Source: Arthrobacter horti (GTDB lineage Bacteria > Actinomycetota > Actinomycetes > Actinomycetales > Micrococcaceae). From it: a stretch of DNA of 64,000 nucleotides. The notes beneath the pieces were generated by a model. It did not search any database and was not told the origin of the DNA. It was given only the letters and a program-made list of their open reading frames with translations. Shown here one piece after another: positions 32,927 to 41,423 of the stretch. The translations under genes and the position numbers were made by a program. Within the stretch, counting starts at the first letter, position 1. Each line of letters opens with the position of its first letter. The DNA lies in the NCBI RefSeq assembly GCF_030731045.1, contig NZ_JAVALS010000001.1, positions 780,294 to 844,293 on the forward strand. The letters run 5' to 3'.

Positions 32927-34369
32927 ATGAACCAGTCCTCCCCCCAGACACGGCGCGGTGCCACCCTGCTGGAGACGCCCGGTGCCGACGCCGGGCTGCA
33001 GCGCCGCCTGTCCACCCGGCACATCCGCTTCATCGCCCTCGGCTCCGCGATCGGCACCGGCCTCTTCTACGGCTCTTCCGCCACGATCCAAGCGGCCGGC
33101 CCGGCGGTGCTTCTTGCCTACATCGTGGCCGGGATCATGGTCTTCATCGTCATGCGCGCCCTCGGTGAGATGGCCGTCCGTCACCCGGTGGCCGGCTCCT
33201 TCGCCCAGTACGCGGACCGTTACATCTCCCCCTGGGCCGGCTTCCTCACGGGCTGGGTGTTCGCGTTCGAGATGCTCATGGTGGCCATCGCGGACATGAC
33301 CGCGGCCGGGAAGTACATGGGGCTCTGGTTCCCCAGCACCCCCGGCTGGGTGTGGATGCTCTCCGCACTGCTCATCATCTGTGCACTGAACCTCATGAAG
33401 GTGAGTGTCTTCGGCGAACTCGAGTTCTGGTTCTCGCTCATCAAAGTGGCCACCATCATCGCCATGATCGTGGGCGGCCTCGGGCTGATCGTGTTCGGCG
33501 TGTCCACGGGCGGTGTGCGGCCCGGCGTGAACAACCTGGTGGACTATGACGGCTTCGCTCCGTTCGGAGTCTGGGGCATCGTCATGAGCCTGGGGATCGT
33601 GGTCTTCAGCTTCGGTGGTGTGGAGACCCTCGGTATGACCGCCGGCGAGACCGGCGACCCCGGCACGGCCATCCCCAAGGCCGTCAACTCGGTGCCCTTC
33701 CGGATCCTGATCTTCTACATCCTGTCCCTGGGCGTCATGTTCTGCCTGTTCCCCTGGAACAAGATCGGCTCCCAGGGCAGCCCCTTCGTCCAGGTCTTCA
33801 CCGGCCTGCACATCCCCGCCGCCGAGCACATCATCAACGGTGTGGTCCTGACAGCGGCCCTGTCCGCCATGAACGCGATCTCCTACACCCTGGTGCGCAC
33901 CCTCTTCGGTCTCGCCCAGCAGGGCCAGGCCCCCAGATCCTTCCTGCGCCTGACCCGCTCCGGCGTCCCGCTCGTCCCCGTGGCCGTGGTCCTCGGCGGT
34001 CTGGTCCTGGGACTGTTCGCCTTCCTGCTGATCCCCGACACCCTGTTCCTGCTCGTGGCGTCGATCGCCTCCTTCGCCACGGTGTTCACCTGGGTCATGA
34101 TCCTCGTGTCCCACTACCGGATGCGGCGTGAGCTCCGCCGGGACGGCGTGCGCAGCTCGGCCTACCGCATGCCGGCATGGCCCGGGCTCAGCTGGATCGC
34201 CCTGGCCTTCATGGCGTTCGTCCTCGTGATTCTGCTCGTCTCCGAGGAGGGCCGCGTGGCAGTGGCGGTGGGGCTCGGCCTGACGGCGTTCCTGACGATC
34301 GTCTACGTCCTGGCCATCCGTCCCCGGCATGCCGGGCGGATCGAACTGCCCGTGGCCGAAGACGCCTGA
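32927..34369 (+). CDS. APC-superfamily amino acid permease (AAT family)
   Basis: 480 aa with about 12 membrane helices. The first helix carries the AAT signature HIRFIALGSAIGTGLFYGSS, followed by LGEMAVRHPVAGSFAQYADRYISPWAGFLTGW and helix 6 SFGGVETLGMTAGETGDPGTAIPKAVN. It should import an amino acid or aminated compound by proton symport; GABA, aromatic and proline permeases share this pattern. The ribosome site is weak. A GntR gene follows 29 bp downstream and is probably cotranscribed. Confidence 0.9.
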   Translation: MNQSSPQTRRGATLLETPGADAGLQRRLSTRHIRFIALGSAIGTGLFYGSSATIQAAGPAVLLAYIVAGIMVFIVMRALGEMAVRHPVAGSFAQYADRYISPWAGFLTGWVFAFEMLMVAIADMTAAGKYMGLWFPSTPGWVWMLSALLIICALNLMKVSVFGELEFWFSLIKVATIIAMIVGGLGLIVFGVSTGGVRPGVNNLVDYDGFAPFGVWGIVMSLGIVVFSFGGVETLGMTAGETGDPGTAIPKAVNSVPFRILIFYILSLGVMFCLFPWNKIGSQGSPFVQVFTGLHIPAAEHIINGVVLTAALSAMNAISYTLVRTLFGLAQQGQAPRSFLRLTRSGVPLVPVAVVLGGLVLGLFAFLLIPDTLFLLVASIASFATVFTWVMILVSHYRMRRELRRDGVRSSAYRMPAWPGLSWIALAFMAFVLVILLVSEEGRVAVAVGLGLTAFLTIVYVLAIRPRHAGRIELPVAEDA

Positions 34370-34398
34370 ACCGCAGAGACGGACACGAGGTACATGAC

Positions 34399-35106
34399 AT
34401 GAAGCCGGTCCAGCGCGTCTCCCTGGTGGACGCCGCCGTCGAACAGCTCAAGCACTCCATCACCAGCGGTGACTGGCCGGTGGGCACCCGGATCCCCACC
34501 GAGCAGCACCTGGTGGAACTGCTCGGGGTCAGCCGCTCCTCCGTGCGGGAGGCCGTACGGTCCCTGGTGCAGCTCGGCCTCCTGGAGACCCGGCAGGGCA
34601 ACGGCACATTCGTGATCGCCGAGGACGAGATGACCGTGACGCTGCAGCGCAGCGTCGAAGCCGCCGAGGAGGGCGAGGTCCTGGCCGTCCGTCGGGCCCT
34701 GGACATCCTCGCCGCCCGGGAGGCGGCCACACGCCGGACGGCGGAGGATCTGGAACTGCTGCGCCAGAGCCTGAATCGCCGCACCGCCGCCGTCGACGCC
34801 CACCGGCTGGACGACTTCGTGCGGGCCGACGTCGGCTTCCACCTGGGCGTGGCGCGGGCAGCGCACAATCAGCTGCTCCTGGCCATGTATCTGAGCTTCG
34901 AAGGGTCCCTAACGGATTCCGTGGCCCGCTCCAACGCCCACGGAATCCTGGAGGACGACCACTCCGGAGTGCACCGGCGGCTCTTCGACGCCATCGTGGC
35001 CGGGGACCCCGAGCAGGCCGGCACGGCGGCCCGGCGTGTGCTGGACGACCATCGTTCGCGCCTGGCGCGCAGTCACCCCACGGACCCTTCTGAGCCTCCC
35101 GCCTGA
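34399..35106 (+). CDS. GntR-family regulator, FCD subfamily (regulator 2)
   Basis: 235 aa. The winged helix at about 5-75 (VEQLKHSITSGDWPVGTRIPTEQHLVELLGVSRSSVREAVRSL) is followed by an FCD domain with FVRADVGFHLGVARAAHN and DDHSGVHRRLFDAIVAGD. It differs clearly from regulator 1 in the recognition helix (SRSSVREAVR against SRLPVREALR). ATG 34399 has GAGG about 9 nt upstream. It lies between the permease gene and an amidohydrolase gene, 40 bp before the latter, so it may be read with both. Which of the two GntR proteins binds the shared operator is not decided by sequence. Confidence 0.9.
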   Translation: MKPVQRVSLVDAAVEQLKHSITSGDWPVGTRIPTEQHLVELLGVSRSSVREAVRSLVQLGLLETRQGNGTFVIAEDEMTVTLQRSVEAAEEGEVLAVRRALDILAAREAATRRTAEDLELLRQSLNRRTAAVDAHRLDDFVRADVGFHLGVARAAHNQLLLAMYLSFEGSLTDSVARSNAHGILEDDHSGVHRRLFDAIVAGDPEQAGTAARRVLDDHRSRLARSHPTDPSEPPA

Positions 35107-35127
35107 TCACTGGCCCGCCAGGCTTTC

Positions 35128-35141
35128 TTTGGCATACCATT
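35128..35141 (+). promoter_or_regulatory. Shared operator at amidohydrolase paralogue 2 promoter
   Basis: TTTGGCATACCATT matches the recurrent operator except at the last two bases. It contains TACCAT (35135-35140), a -10-like box exactly 6 nt before ATG 35147, so operator and core promoter coincide. Confidence 0.55.
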
Positions 35142-35146
35142 TGCCC

Positions 35147-36340
35147 ATGCCTTCCATGATTCTCTCCAATGTCCGCCCCTGGGGCGGCCCCGCGGTGGAC
35201 CTCGAGATCGACGGTGCCCTTCTGACGGCCCTGCGCCCCCACGAGGGTCCGGTCTCGCCGGCCTCCGGGCAGGAGGTGATCGACGGCGGCGGCCTTCTGG
35301 CGCTCCCCGGCTTCATCAATACCCACGCCCACGTCGACAAGAGCTGGTGGCACCGCCCCTGGGTTTCCTACGGCGGCGAACGCACCACCCAGGGCCGCAT
35401 CGCCCACGAGCGTCTGGAACGCGATCAGCACGGTATCCCAAGCGTCCTGGGCGCCCGGACCGTGCTGCAGGAGTTCCTCCGGCACGGCACCACGGCCGCG
35501 CGCAGTCACGTGGACGTGGATCTGGGGGTGGGCCTCGAGGGCATCCGCATGGTCCGTGAGGCGTCCGCCGAACTGGACGACGCGGTCGAGCTCACCCTCG
35601 TGGCCTTCCCCCAGGACGGCGTGATCCGCCGGCCCGGCGTGCTGGAGCTTCTGGACCGCGCCGCGGCGGAGGGCGCGGACTACATCGGCGGCCTCGATCC
35701 GGCGGGCATCGACATGGACCCCGTCGCCCAGCTGGACGGCCTGTTCCGCATCGCCGTGGACCGCGGCGTGGGCATCGACATCCACCTGCACGACGGCCAG
35801 AACCTGGGCGCCTTCCAGTATGACCTGATCATCGCCCGCACCATCGAGGCCGGCCTTCAGGGCAGAGTCAACATCTCCCACGGCTTCGCACTCGGCGACA
35901 CCCAGGGCACCCGCCAGCGGGACCTCCTGGACGGGCTGCAGGAGGCCGGGATCTCCTGGACCACCGTGACCCCGCGCCCGAGCCCGCTGCCATGGGAGGA
36001 CATGCTGCGGCGCGGGATCGGCATCGGTTTCGGCACGGACGGCATCCGGGATCTCTGGAACCCGTACGGCGACGGCGACATCCTCCGCATCGCCCTGGAC
36101 TTCGCCAAGCAGCACGGCGTGCGCACCGATGAGGAGATGCACGACGTCGTCGAGCTGGCCACCAAGCGCGCCGCGTCCTTCGTGGGCCGCGGCCTGCACG
36201 ACCTGCTCCCCGGGGCGCGCGCCGACGTCGTACTCCTGGACGCCGAGAACGTCCAGGACGCCCTGACCCGCGTCCCCCGCCGCGAGCTGGTGCTCGCCGG
36301 CGGCCGCGTGACCACCCGGCACGGCGAGGTCCGGCTCTGA
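35147..36340 (+). CDS. Cytosine-deaminase-type amidohydrolase (paralogue 2)
   Basis: 397 aa. It starts MPSMILSNVRPWGG, the same opening as paralogue 1. Metal ligands: HAH in NTHAHVDKSWW, His of DIHLHDGQN, His of NISHGFAL, and Asp of GFGTDGIRDLWNPYGDGD. Where cytosine deaminase and paralogue 1 have a catalytic Glu (HLHE), this protein has Asp (HLHD). The substrate is unknown but related to that of the other two. No Shine-Dalgarno precedes ATG 35147 or the in-frame ATG 35156; a -10 box 6 nt before 35147 favours a leaderless start there. The MFS carrier gene follows with no gap (TGAATG). Confidence 0.85.
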   Translation: MPSMILSNVRPWGGPAVDLEIDGALLTALRPHEGPVSPASGQEVIDGGGLLALPGFINTHAHVDKSWWHRPWVSYGGERTTQGRIAHERLERDQHGIPSVLGARTVLQEFLRHGTTAARSHVDVDLGVGLEGIRMVREASAELDDAVELTLVAFPQDGVIRRPGVLELLDRAAAEGADYIGGLDPAGIDMDPVAQLDGLFRIAVDRGVGIDIHLHDGQNLGAFQYDLIIARTIEAGLQGRVNISHGFALGDTQGTRQRDLLDGLQEAGISWTTVTPRPSPLPWEDMLRRGIGIGFGTDGIRDLWNPYGDGDILRIALDFAKQHGVRTDEEMHDVVELATKRAASFVGRGLHDLLPGARADVVLLDAENVQDALTRVPRRELVLAGGRVTTRHGEVRL

Positions 36341-37630
36341 ATGGTTGAAACCACCGAACACGCTCACGGCGGCGCGGAGGATGAACGGCTCAGGCCGGGC
36401 CTCGGCGCCGCTGTGAGCGCACTGCGGGGCAATCGGGCCTTCCAGTGCCTGTGGTTCTCCAATCTCTTCTTCTTCGGCGGGGTCTGGATGCAGACCCTGG
36501 TCCTGGGCTGGCTCGCCTATGAGATGACGCACTCGGAGTTCCTGGTGGGCGTGTACACGGCGGTGCGCCTGGCGCCCATGCTGGTGGGACCGCTCTCCGG
36601 GGCCCTGGCCGACCGCTTCAACAAGGTCCGCCTGCTGATCGTGGCCTGCGGGTGGTCCACGCTGGGCATCGCCGTGGTGGCCGCATTGGCCTCCGCCGGC
36701 GCGCTCTCCTACCCCGCACTGGTGATCGGCGGCCTGGTGATCGGCCTGGCGCAGTCTCCGTCCCAGCCGGCCCGTGGGGCCCTGGCGATGGAGCTGGTGG
36801 GGCCGTCCCACGTCAGCAATGCCAACGCCCTCAACGCCCTGGCACTGAACATGACCCAGGTGATCGGCCCCGCGATGGGCGGGGCGCTGATCGCCACGCT
36901 CGGCGCACCGACGGCCCTGTGGATCTCGGTTTCCTGGTACGTCCTGTCCCTGCTGCTGATGCTTCCCCTGCGGGGCCGCGGCAAGCCCGCCTCAGGCCAC
37001 CACGGTTCCCCGTTCGCCATGGCCGCGAGCGGCTTCCGGGTGATCGGGGCCAGCCCCGTGGCCGTCGCCGCGCTGCTGGTGACGGTGGGTGCGAATGTGC
37101 TGATCTGGCCCGTCTACCAGTCGTTCATGCCGGTGTTCGCGGACCGAATGCTCCACCTGGACGCGGCAGGGCTCGGCGTGCTCCTGAGCTGCGCGGGCAC
37201 CGGCGGGCTGGTGGGCTCACTGCTCATCGCCGGGCTGGGCGACTTCCGTTTCAAGGGCGCCCTCTTCGTCTACGGGACGGCCGTGTGGGCGGCCCTGTGG
37301 ACCGTGTTCTCACTCTCCGGGACGGTGTGGCTCTCCTACGGGCTGCTGGTCCTCGCCGGCGTGGCGAGCGCCGCCTTCGGCGTCCTGCAGAGCACCCTGG
37401 TGCTGCTGGCGACGCCCCCTGCGGTCCACGGCCGGGCCATGGGCCTGCTGGAACTGGCCATCGGGGTGATGCCGCTGTCCACGCTGGCGCTCGGCGCGAT
37501 CGCCGAGCTCACCGGGGTGGCGGCCATGTCCGCGGTCGCCGGCGTGCTCATGCTGCTCACGCTGGGCGGGGTGGTGCTGCGCTTCCCCGGCCTGCGGACC
37601 TTCCGAGGCGTCCAGGGGACCCCGGACTGA
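36341..37630 (+). CDS. Major facilitator superfamily transporter (DHA3/EntS-like)
   Basis: 429 aa with about 12 hydrophobic segments. The loop 2-3 motif ADRFNKVRLLIVAC and AQSPSQPARGALAMELVGP in helix 4-5 are typical of the MFS_3 exporters (drug, siderophore or metabolite efflux). Its ATG directly follows the TGA of amidohydrolase paralogue 2, so the two are translationally coupled; it may export the reaction product or the toxic substrate. No regulator of its own. Confidence 0.87.
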   Translation: MVETTEHAHGGAEDERLRPGLGAAVSALRGNRAFQCLWFSNLFFFGGVWMQTLVLGWLAYEMTHSEFLVGVYTAVRLAPMLVGPLSGALADRFNKVRLLIVACGWSTLGIAVVAALASAGALSYPALVIGGLVIGLAQSPSQPARGALAMELVGPSHVSNANALNALALNMTQVIGPAMGGALIATLGAPTALWISVSWYVLSLLLMLPLRGRGKPASGHHGSPFAMAASGFRVIGASPVAVAALLVTVGANVLIWPVYQSFMPVFADRMLHLDAAGLGVLLSCAGTGGLVGSLLIAGLGDFRFKGALFVYGTAVWAALWTVFSLSGTVWLSYGLLVLAGVASAAFGVLQSTLVLLATPPAVHGRAMGLLELAIGVMPLSTLALGAIAELTGVAAMSAVAGVLMLLTLGGVVLRFPGLRTFRGVQGTPD

Positions 37631-37644
37631 GCTTCCGACGCCCG

Positions 37645-37685
37645 ACGACGGCGCCCTCCGCACCGAGCGCGGAGGGCGCCGTCGT
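37645..37685. terminator. Bidirectional hairpin terminator
   Basis: A perfect 17-bp stem (ACGACGGCGCCCTCCGC and complement) separates the convergent MFS and amidohydrolase paralogue 3 genes. Confidence 0.75.
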
Positions 37686-37706
37686 TCCCGCCGTGGGCGG
37701 CCCGGT

Positions 37707-38792
37707 TCAGAGGGCGATCGCGGCCCCGTTGCGCACGACGCGCAGGGGCGCCGGGCGGTCGACCACGAGCTGCGCCGCGGACTCCGCCTGGAACTCGACG
37801 CGGTGGGCCGCGTCCGGGCCGGAGAAGTCCAGGATCTCCTGCACCCCGAGAAGCTCCGCTCCGTCCAGGGTGGCGATGCGCAGGCATCGCTCCAGCTCGG
37901 CGTCGGTCATCGCGCCGGTGCGGTAGCCGAGCAGATGCGTCCGGTCCACCATGCTGCCGTTGCCGTACGGCGACCACGAGTCGCGGACGCCGTCGGAGCC
38001 GAGCGCGACGCGCACACCGTGGGCCTCCAGGAGGTCCAGGACCGGAACGGGGTCCGCGCCCAGGGCACAGGTGGCCATCCAGATGCCGGCATCCGCCAGG
38101 GCATCCAGGGTGCGGCCCAGATCCGGCTCCTCCGTGTCGCACAGCGCGAAGGCGTGCCCCACGGTCACGCGGCCCTGCAGGCCTTCGGCCACAGTGCGGC
38201 GGGCGATCTCGCGCAGCTGTCCGAGGGCCTCGGAACCCATGTCGTGGAGGTGGATGTCCAGGTCACGGTCATGCTTGCCGGCCACGCCGAAGACCGCGTC
38301 CAGATGGCCATGGAGATCGCCGTCCAAGGACTGGGGGTCGATGCCGCCCACCAGATCGGCGCCTTCGCCCAGGGACGCCTCCATGAGGTCCAGGGTGCCG
38401 GGGTTGGTCAGCAGGCCGAACTGCGGAAAGGCCACGATCTGGACCTTCAGGTAGGGCGCCAGGCGCTCGGCGGCGGCCCGGACACCGTGGACGTTCTTGA
38501 GCCCGATCTGCGTTCCCACGTCCACATGGGCCCGCAGCGCCATGGCGCCGTTCTCCACGGCGTGACGCATGAGGTCGTACGACCGCTCCTCCACGCTCTG
38601 CTCGGTGAAGCCCAGCTGGAGCTCGAGGTCGTTGGCGATGAAGTCCTTCAGCTGCGGCGCCGCCTTGCGGGACAGCCAAGGGCCGCCCCAGGTGGTCTTG
38701 TCCGGGTGCACATGGCCGTTGACGAATCCCGGGGTCACCAGCGTCCCGTCCTCCCGGCGGAAGGCCACCGGCCTGTTCACAGCGTCACTCAT
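37707..38792 (-). CDS. Cytosine-deaminase-type amidohydrolase (paralogue 3, short N-terminus)
   Basis: 361 aa. Metal ligands: HVH in NGHVHPDKTTWGGPW, His of DIHLHDMGS, His of TVGHAFAL, and Asp of ALGSDGVRDSWSPYGNGS. It shares GGIDP and the D-x-W-x-PYG motif with paralogues 1 and 2 and has Asp at the catalytic acid position (HLHD). It lacks most of the N-terminal beta-sandwich: only about 25 residues precede the metal strand, against about 50 in the others. ATG 38792 has AAGGA 6-7 nt upstream. It is divergent from an APC permease, and two copies of the shared operator lie between them. Confidence 0.83.
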   Translation of the reverse strand: MSDAVNRPVAFRREDGTLVTPGFVNGHVHPDKTTWGGPWLSRKAAPQLKDFIANDLELQLGFTEQSVEERSYDLMRHAVENGAMALRAHVDVGTQIGLKNVHGVRAAAERLAPYLKVQIVAFPQFGLLTNPGTLDLMEASLGEGADLVGGIDPQSLDGDLHGHLDAVFGVAGKHDRDLDIHLHDMGSEALGQLREIARRTVAEGLQGRVTVGHAFALCDTEEPDLGRTLDALADAGIWMATCALGADPVPVLDLLEAHGVRVALGSDGVRDSWSPYGNGSMVDRTHLLGYRTGAMTDAELERCLRIATLDGAELLGVQEILDFSGPDAAHRVEFQAESAAQLVVDRPAPLRVVRNGAAIAL

Positions 38793-38851
38793 CGCAGGTC
38801 CTTTCCTGTGGGCGGCGCCGGCTCCATCGCCAGGGCTCCACCGCCACCCAT

Positions 38852-38865
38852 GACGGTATCCCAAT
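38852..38865 (-). promoter_or_regulatory. Degenerate copy of the shared operator
   Basis: On the minus strand ATTGGGATACCGTC keeps the core TTGG(N)ATACC. It lies 60 bp upstream of amidohydrolase paralogue 3 and overlaps a weak -10-like TACCGT. The right arm is not conserved. Confidence 0.35.
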
Positions 38866-38924
38866 GTCCGGCCACCAGGGAAGAGTGGCGTTCAGAGGCT
38901 TTCTGACAAGGCTCCCGACGCTCC

Positions 38925-38938
38925 TATGGCATACCAAA
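38925..38938. promoter_or_regulatory. Shared operator between amidohydrolase 3 and APC permease
   Basis: TATGGCATACCAAA differs from TTTGG(N)ATACCAAA at one base. It lies 89 bp upstream of the permease start and 133 bp from the divergent amidohydrolase start and could control both. Confidence 0.55.
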
Positions 38939-39026
38939 TGTGGACAGCTCATGTGATCTGACTTACTCTTATGAACGGCATTCATTTTGTGAGCCAGTTC
39001 TCACACCAGCATTGCAGGAGTCCCCC

Positions 39027-40436
39027 GTGCCCCTCTCCCCCAGCCAGACCCCGGCCCCCGGAGCCCAGTCCCCCACCACGCTCAAGCGTGTCCTGGGACT
39101 GCCGTCCCTCATCGCATTCGGTCTGACCTCCATGGGCATCCTGTCCGTCGTGTCCGTCTACGGCTCCGGCACCCAGCTCAGCGACGGCCACCTCCCGGCC
39201 GCCTACCTGACCGCCGTCGTCGCCATGCTCTTCACCGCCCACAGCTACGGCCGCATGGCCCGCTTCGTCCCCGTGACCGGCGGCGCCTACGCCTATACCT
39301 CCCGCGCCTTCGGCACGCCCACCGGCTTCCTGGTCGGCTGGGCCATGCTGCTGGACTATCTCTTCCTGCCGATGGTCAACTTCCTGATCTTCGGCCTCTA
39401 CTTCAACAGCCTCTTCCCGGTGGTCCCGCCGCAGCTCGCGGTGCTGGCCTGTCTGCTGGTGGTGGGCCTGTTCAGCGTGGTGGGCGTCGGCTGGGTCAAG
39501 CGCATGAACGTGGTGGTGGTCATCGCCTCGGTGCTGGTCATCGCGGCATTCCTGGTCCTGGCCGTGATGCACGCCCCGAGCCCGAACCTCGACGCATTCG
39601 TCCGTCCGCTCAGCTACGGCAGCGGCGGCATCGCCCCCATCATGGCCGCCGCGGCCATCGTGGCGTTCGCCTTCCTCGGCTTCGACGGGGTCTCCACCCT
39701 CTCCGAGGAGTCCAAGAACCCGCAGCGTGACGTGCCCCGCGGCATCGTCCTCTCCACCCTCATCGCCGGCCTCGGCTACACCCTGTTCTCCGTGGCCGGC
39801 AGCCTGCTGGTGCCCGATTGGAAGGACCTGCAGAACCTCGACGCCGCCGGCACCGAGCTGATGCAGAAGGCCGGCGGCGACGTCCTCATGGTCGTCTTCG
39901 TCCTGGTCAACCTGACCGGCCTGGTGCTCTGCGGCACCGCAGCCCAGATGAGCGTCAGCCGCGTCATCTTCGCCATGGGCCGTGACGGCATCCTCCCGGC
40001 CGCGTTCTCCCGCCTGCACCCGCGTTTCCGCACGCCGTGGATCGCCGCGCTGGTGGTCTCCGTGGTCTCCCTGGTGGCCCTGTTCATCACGCTGGACCAG
40101 GCCGTCTACATGATCAACTTCGGAGCCCTCATCGCATTCGCCATGGTCAACCTGGCCACCATCAAGGTCCTGTTCTTCGACGACCGGCGCCGTGGCCTGC
40201 TCGGCGTGCTGCGCCACCTGGTGCTGCCCCTCATCGGCTTCGCGTTCATCGCCTGGCTGTGGACCTCCCTCGCGTGGTTCACCTACGCCTTGGGCGGCAG
40301 CTGGCTGCTGGTGGGTGTCATCGTCTTCCTGGTCCGTCGTCGGAAGGCCGGCGGCATGGCCCTCGACTTCGACGAGTCCGAGCCCCGGGAGGCGGAGTCC
40401 CAGGAGGAGGGCGCCCGGGTCACCGCAGGCGTCTGA
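39027..40436 (+). CDS. APC-superfamily permease
   Basis: 469 aa with about 12 membrane helices: ALGLPSLIAFGLTSMGILSV-like first helix, PVTGGAYAYTSRAFGTPTGFLVGWAMLLDY, FLGFDGVSTLSEESKNPQRDVPRGI in helix 6, and RMNVVVVIASVLV. The pattern is that of the amino acid/polyamine/organocation family near putrescine and amino acid importers. GTG 39027 is set by GCAGGAG 6 nt upstream. The tail is acidic. The shared operator upstream suggests that it imports a compound used by the amidohydrolase island, or its amine product. Confidence 0.88.
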   Translation: MPLSPSQTPAPGAQSPTTLKRVLGLPSLIAFGLTSMGILSVVSVYGSGTQLSDGHLPAAYLTAVVAMLFTAHSYGRMARFVPVTGGAYAYTSRAFGTPTGFLVGWAMLLDYLFLPMVNFLIFGLYFNSLFPVVPPQLAVLACLLVVGLFSVVGVGWVKRMNVVVVIASVLVIAAFLVLAVMHAPSPNLDAFVRPLSYGSGGIAPIMAAAAIVAFAFLGFDGVSTLSEESKNPQRDVPRGIVLSTLIAGLGYTLFSVAGSLLVPDWKDLQNLDAAGTELMQKAGGDVLMVVFVLVNLTGLVLCGTAAQMSVSRVIFAMGRDGILPAAFSRLHPRFRTPWIAALVVSVVSLVALFITLDQAVYMINFGALIAFAMVNLATIKVLFFDDRRRGLLGVLRHLVLPLIGFAFIAWLWTSLAWFTYALGGSWLLVGVIVFLVRRRKAGGMALDFDESEPREAESQEEGARVTAGV

Positions 40437-40444
40437 GCCGAACG

Positions 40445-40481
40445 CTGCCGCCGTCGTCCCGGGGAGGAACGACGGCGGCAG
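40445..40481. terminator. Bidirectional hairpin terminator
   Basis: A perfect 13-bp stem (CTGCCGCCGTCGT / ACGACGGCGGCAG) with an 11-nt loop lies between the convergent permease and fdhD genes. Confidence 0.7.
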
Positions 40482-40504
40482 AGGCGTCTGGGGGCACGCT
40501 CGCC

Positions 40505-41386
40505 CTAGGCGACCGGCGCTTCCTCCGGGGCGGCCTGGAGCCCCTGCACGTCCCCGGAGAGGATCCGGTGGGACGCCGCGTACACGTTCATGGACCGTCC
40601 ACGGAGGAAGCCCACCAGGGTCAGCCCAGTGGACTCGGCCAGTTCCACTGCCAGGGAGGACGGCGCCGAAACGGCGGCCAGGACCGGGATTCCGGCCATG
40701 ACGGCCTTCTGGACCAATTCGAAACTGGCCCGGCCGGACACCTGCAGCACCGTGCCCCGCAGCGGCAGGCGGTGGTTGAGCGTCGCCCAGCCCACCACCT
40801 TGTCCACGGCATTGTGCCGGCCGACGTCCTCGCGGACCACGAGCAGTTCTCCGCTGGCGGCGTCGAAGAGCGCCGCGGCGTGCAGGCCGCCGGACTTCTC
40901 GAACGCGGCCTGCCGCTCCCGCAGGCGGTCGGGGAAGGTGGTGAGCAGGCCGGCGTCGACCGTCACGGGGTCCGTGGCCACCTCGTGGCGGCTCACCGTG
41001 TGCACCGCCTCGATGCTCGCCTTGCCGCACAGCCCGCAGGAGCTGGTGGTGTAGAAGTTGCGCGCGGCCTCGGGTGCGGGCGGTGGCACATGGGGGGCGA
41101 GGGCCACGTCCATGATGTTGAAGGTGTTCTCCGTGCCGCCGGTCCCGGGACCGCCGCAGTGGATGGCGGTGCGGATGTCCTCACCGCGGGCGATGATCCC
41201 CTCCGAGACGAGGAACCCCGCGGCCAGCTCGCGGTCATGGCCCGGGGTTCGCATGGTGACGGCCAGGGGGCTGGACGCCACCCGGATCTCCAACGGTTCC
41301 TCCACGGCGAGCGTGTCGGTCTTCCTCACCGCGCCCTCGCCGAGGACGAGCTTCATGACAGGACGGCGTCGCGTGATCTGGCCCAC
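40505..41386 (-). CDS. fdhD: Formate dehydrogenase accessory sulfurtransferase FdhD
   Basis: 293 aa. It hands sulfur to the bis-MGD molybdenum cofactor of formate dehydrogenases. Signatures: [30 protein letters not shown], the reactive cysteine loop [28 protein letters not shown] and [19 protein letters not shown]. The start is GTG 41386; an internal ATG at 41356 (MKLVLGEG) is possible. No formate dehydrogenase subunit gene lies in the window, so its client must be elsewhere. It is divergent from moeA. Confidence 0.93.
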   Translation of the reverse strand: MGQITRRRPVMKLVLGEGAVRKTDTLAVEEPLEIRVASSPLAVTMRTPGHDRELAAGFLVSEGIIARGEDIRTAIHCGGPGTGGTENTFNIMDVALAPHVPPPAPEAARNFYTTSSCGLCGKASIEAVHTVSRHEVATDPVTVDAGLLTTFPDRLRERQAAFEKSGGLHAAALFDAASGELLVVREDVGRHNAVDKVVGWATLNHRLPLRGTVLQVSGRASFELVQKAVMAGIPVLAAVSAPSSLAVELAESTGLTLVGFLRGRSMNVYAASHRILSGDVQGLQAAPEEAPVA

Positions 41387-41423
41387 GCAACCAGGCTACA
41401 CGCCGTGTGGTAGACATGTTCGC

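Noticed and set aside
31715..34330. Upstream in-frame extension giving a 1069-codon minus-strand frame
   Set aside because: Only the last 197 codons (from ATG 31714 with AAGGAG) encode the isochorismatase-like protein; the rest runs antisense to the AraC and permease genes and looks like shadow coding.
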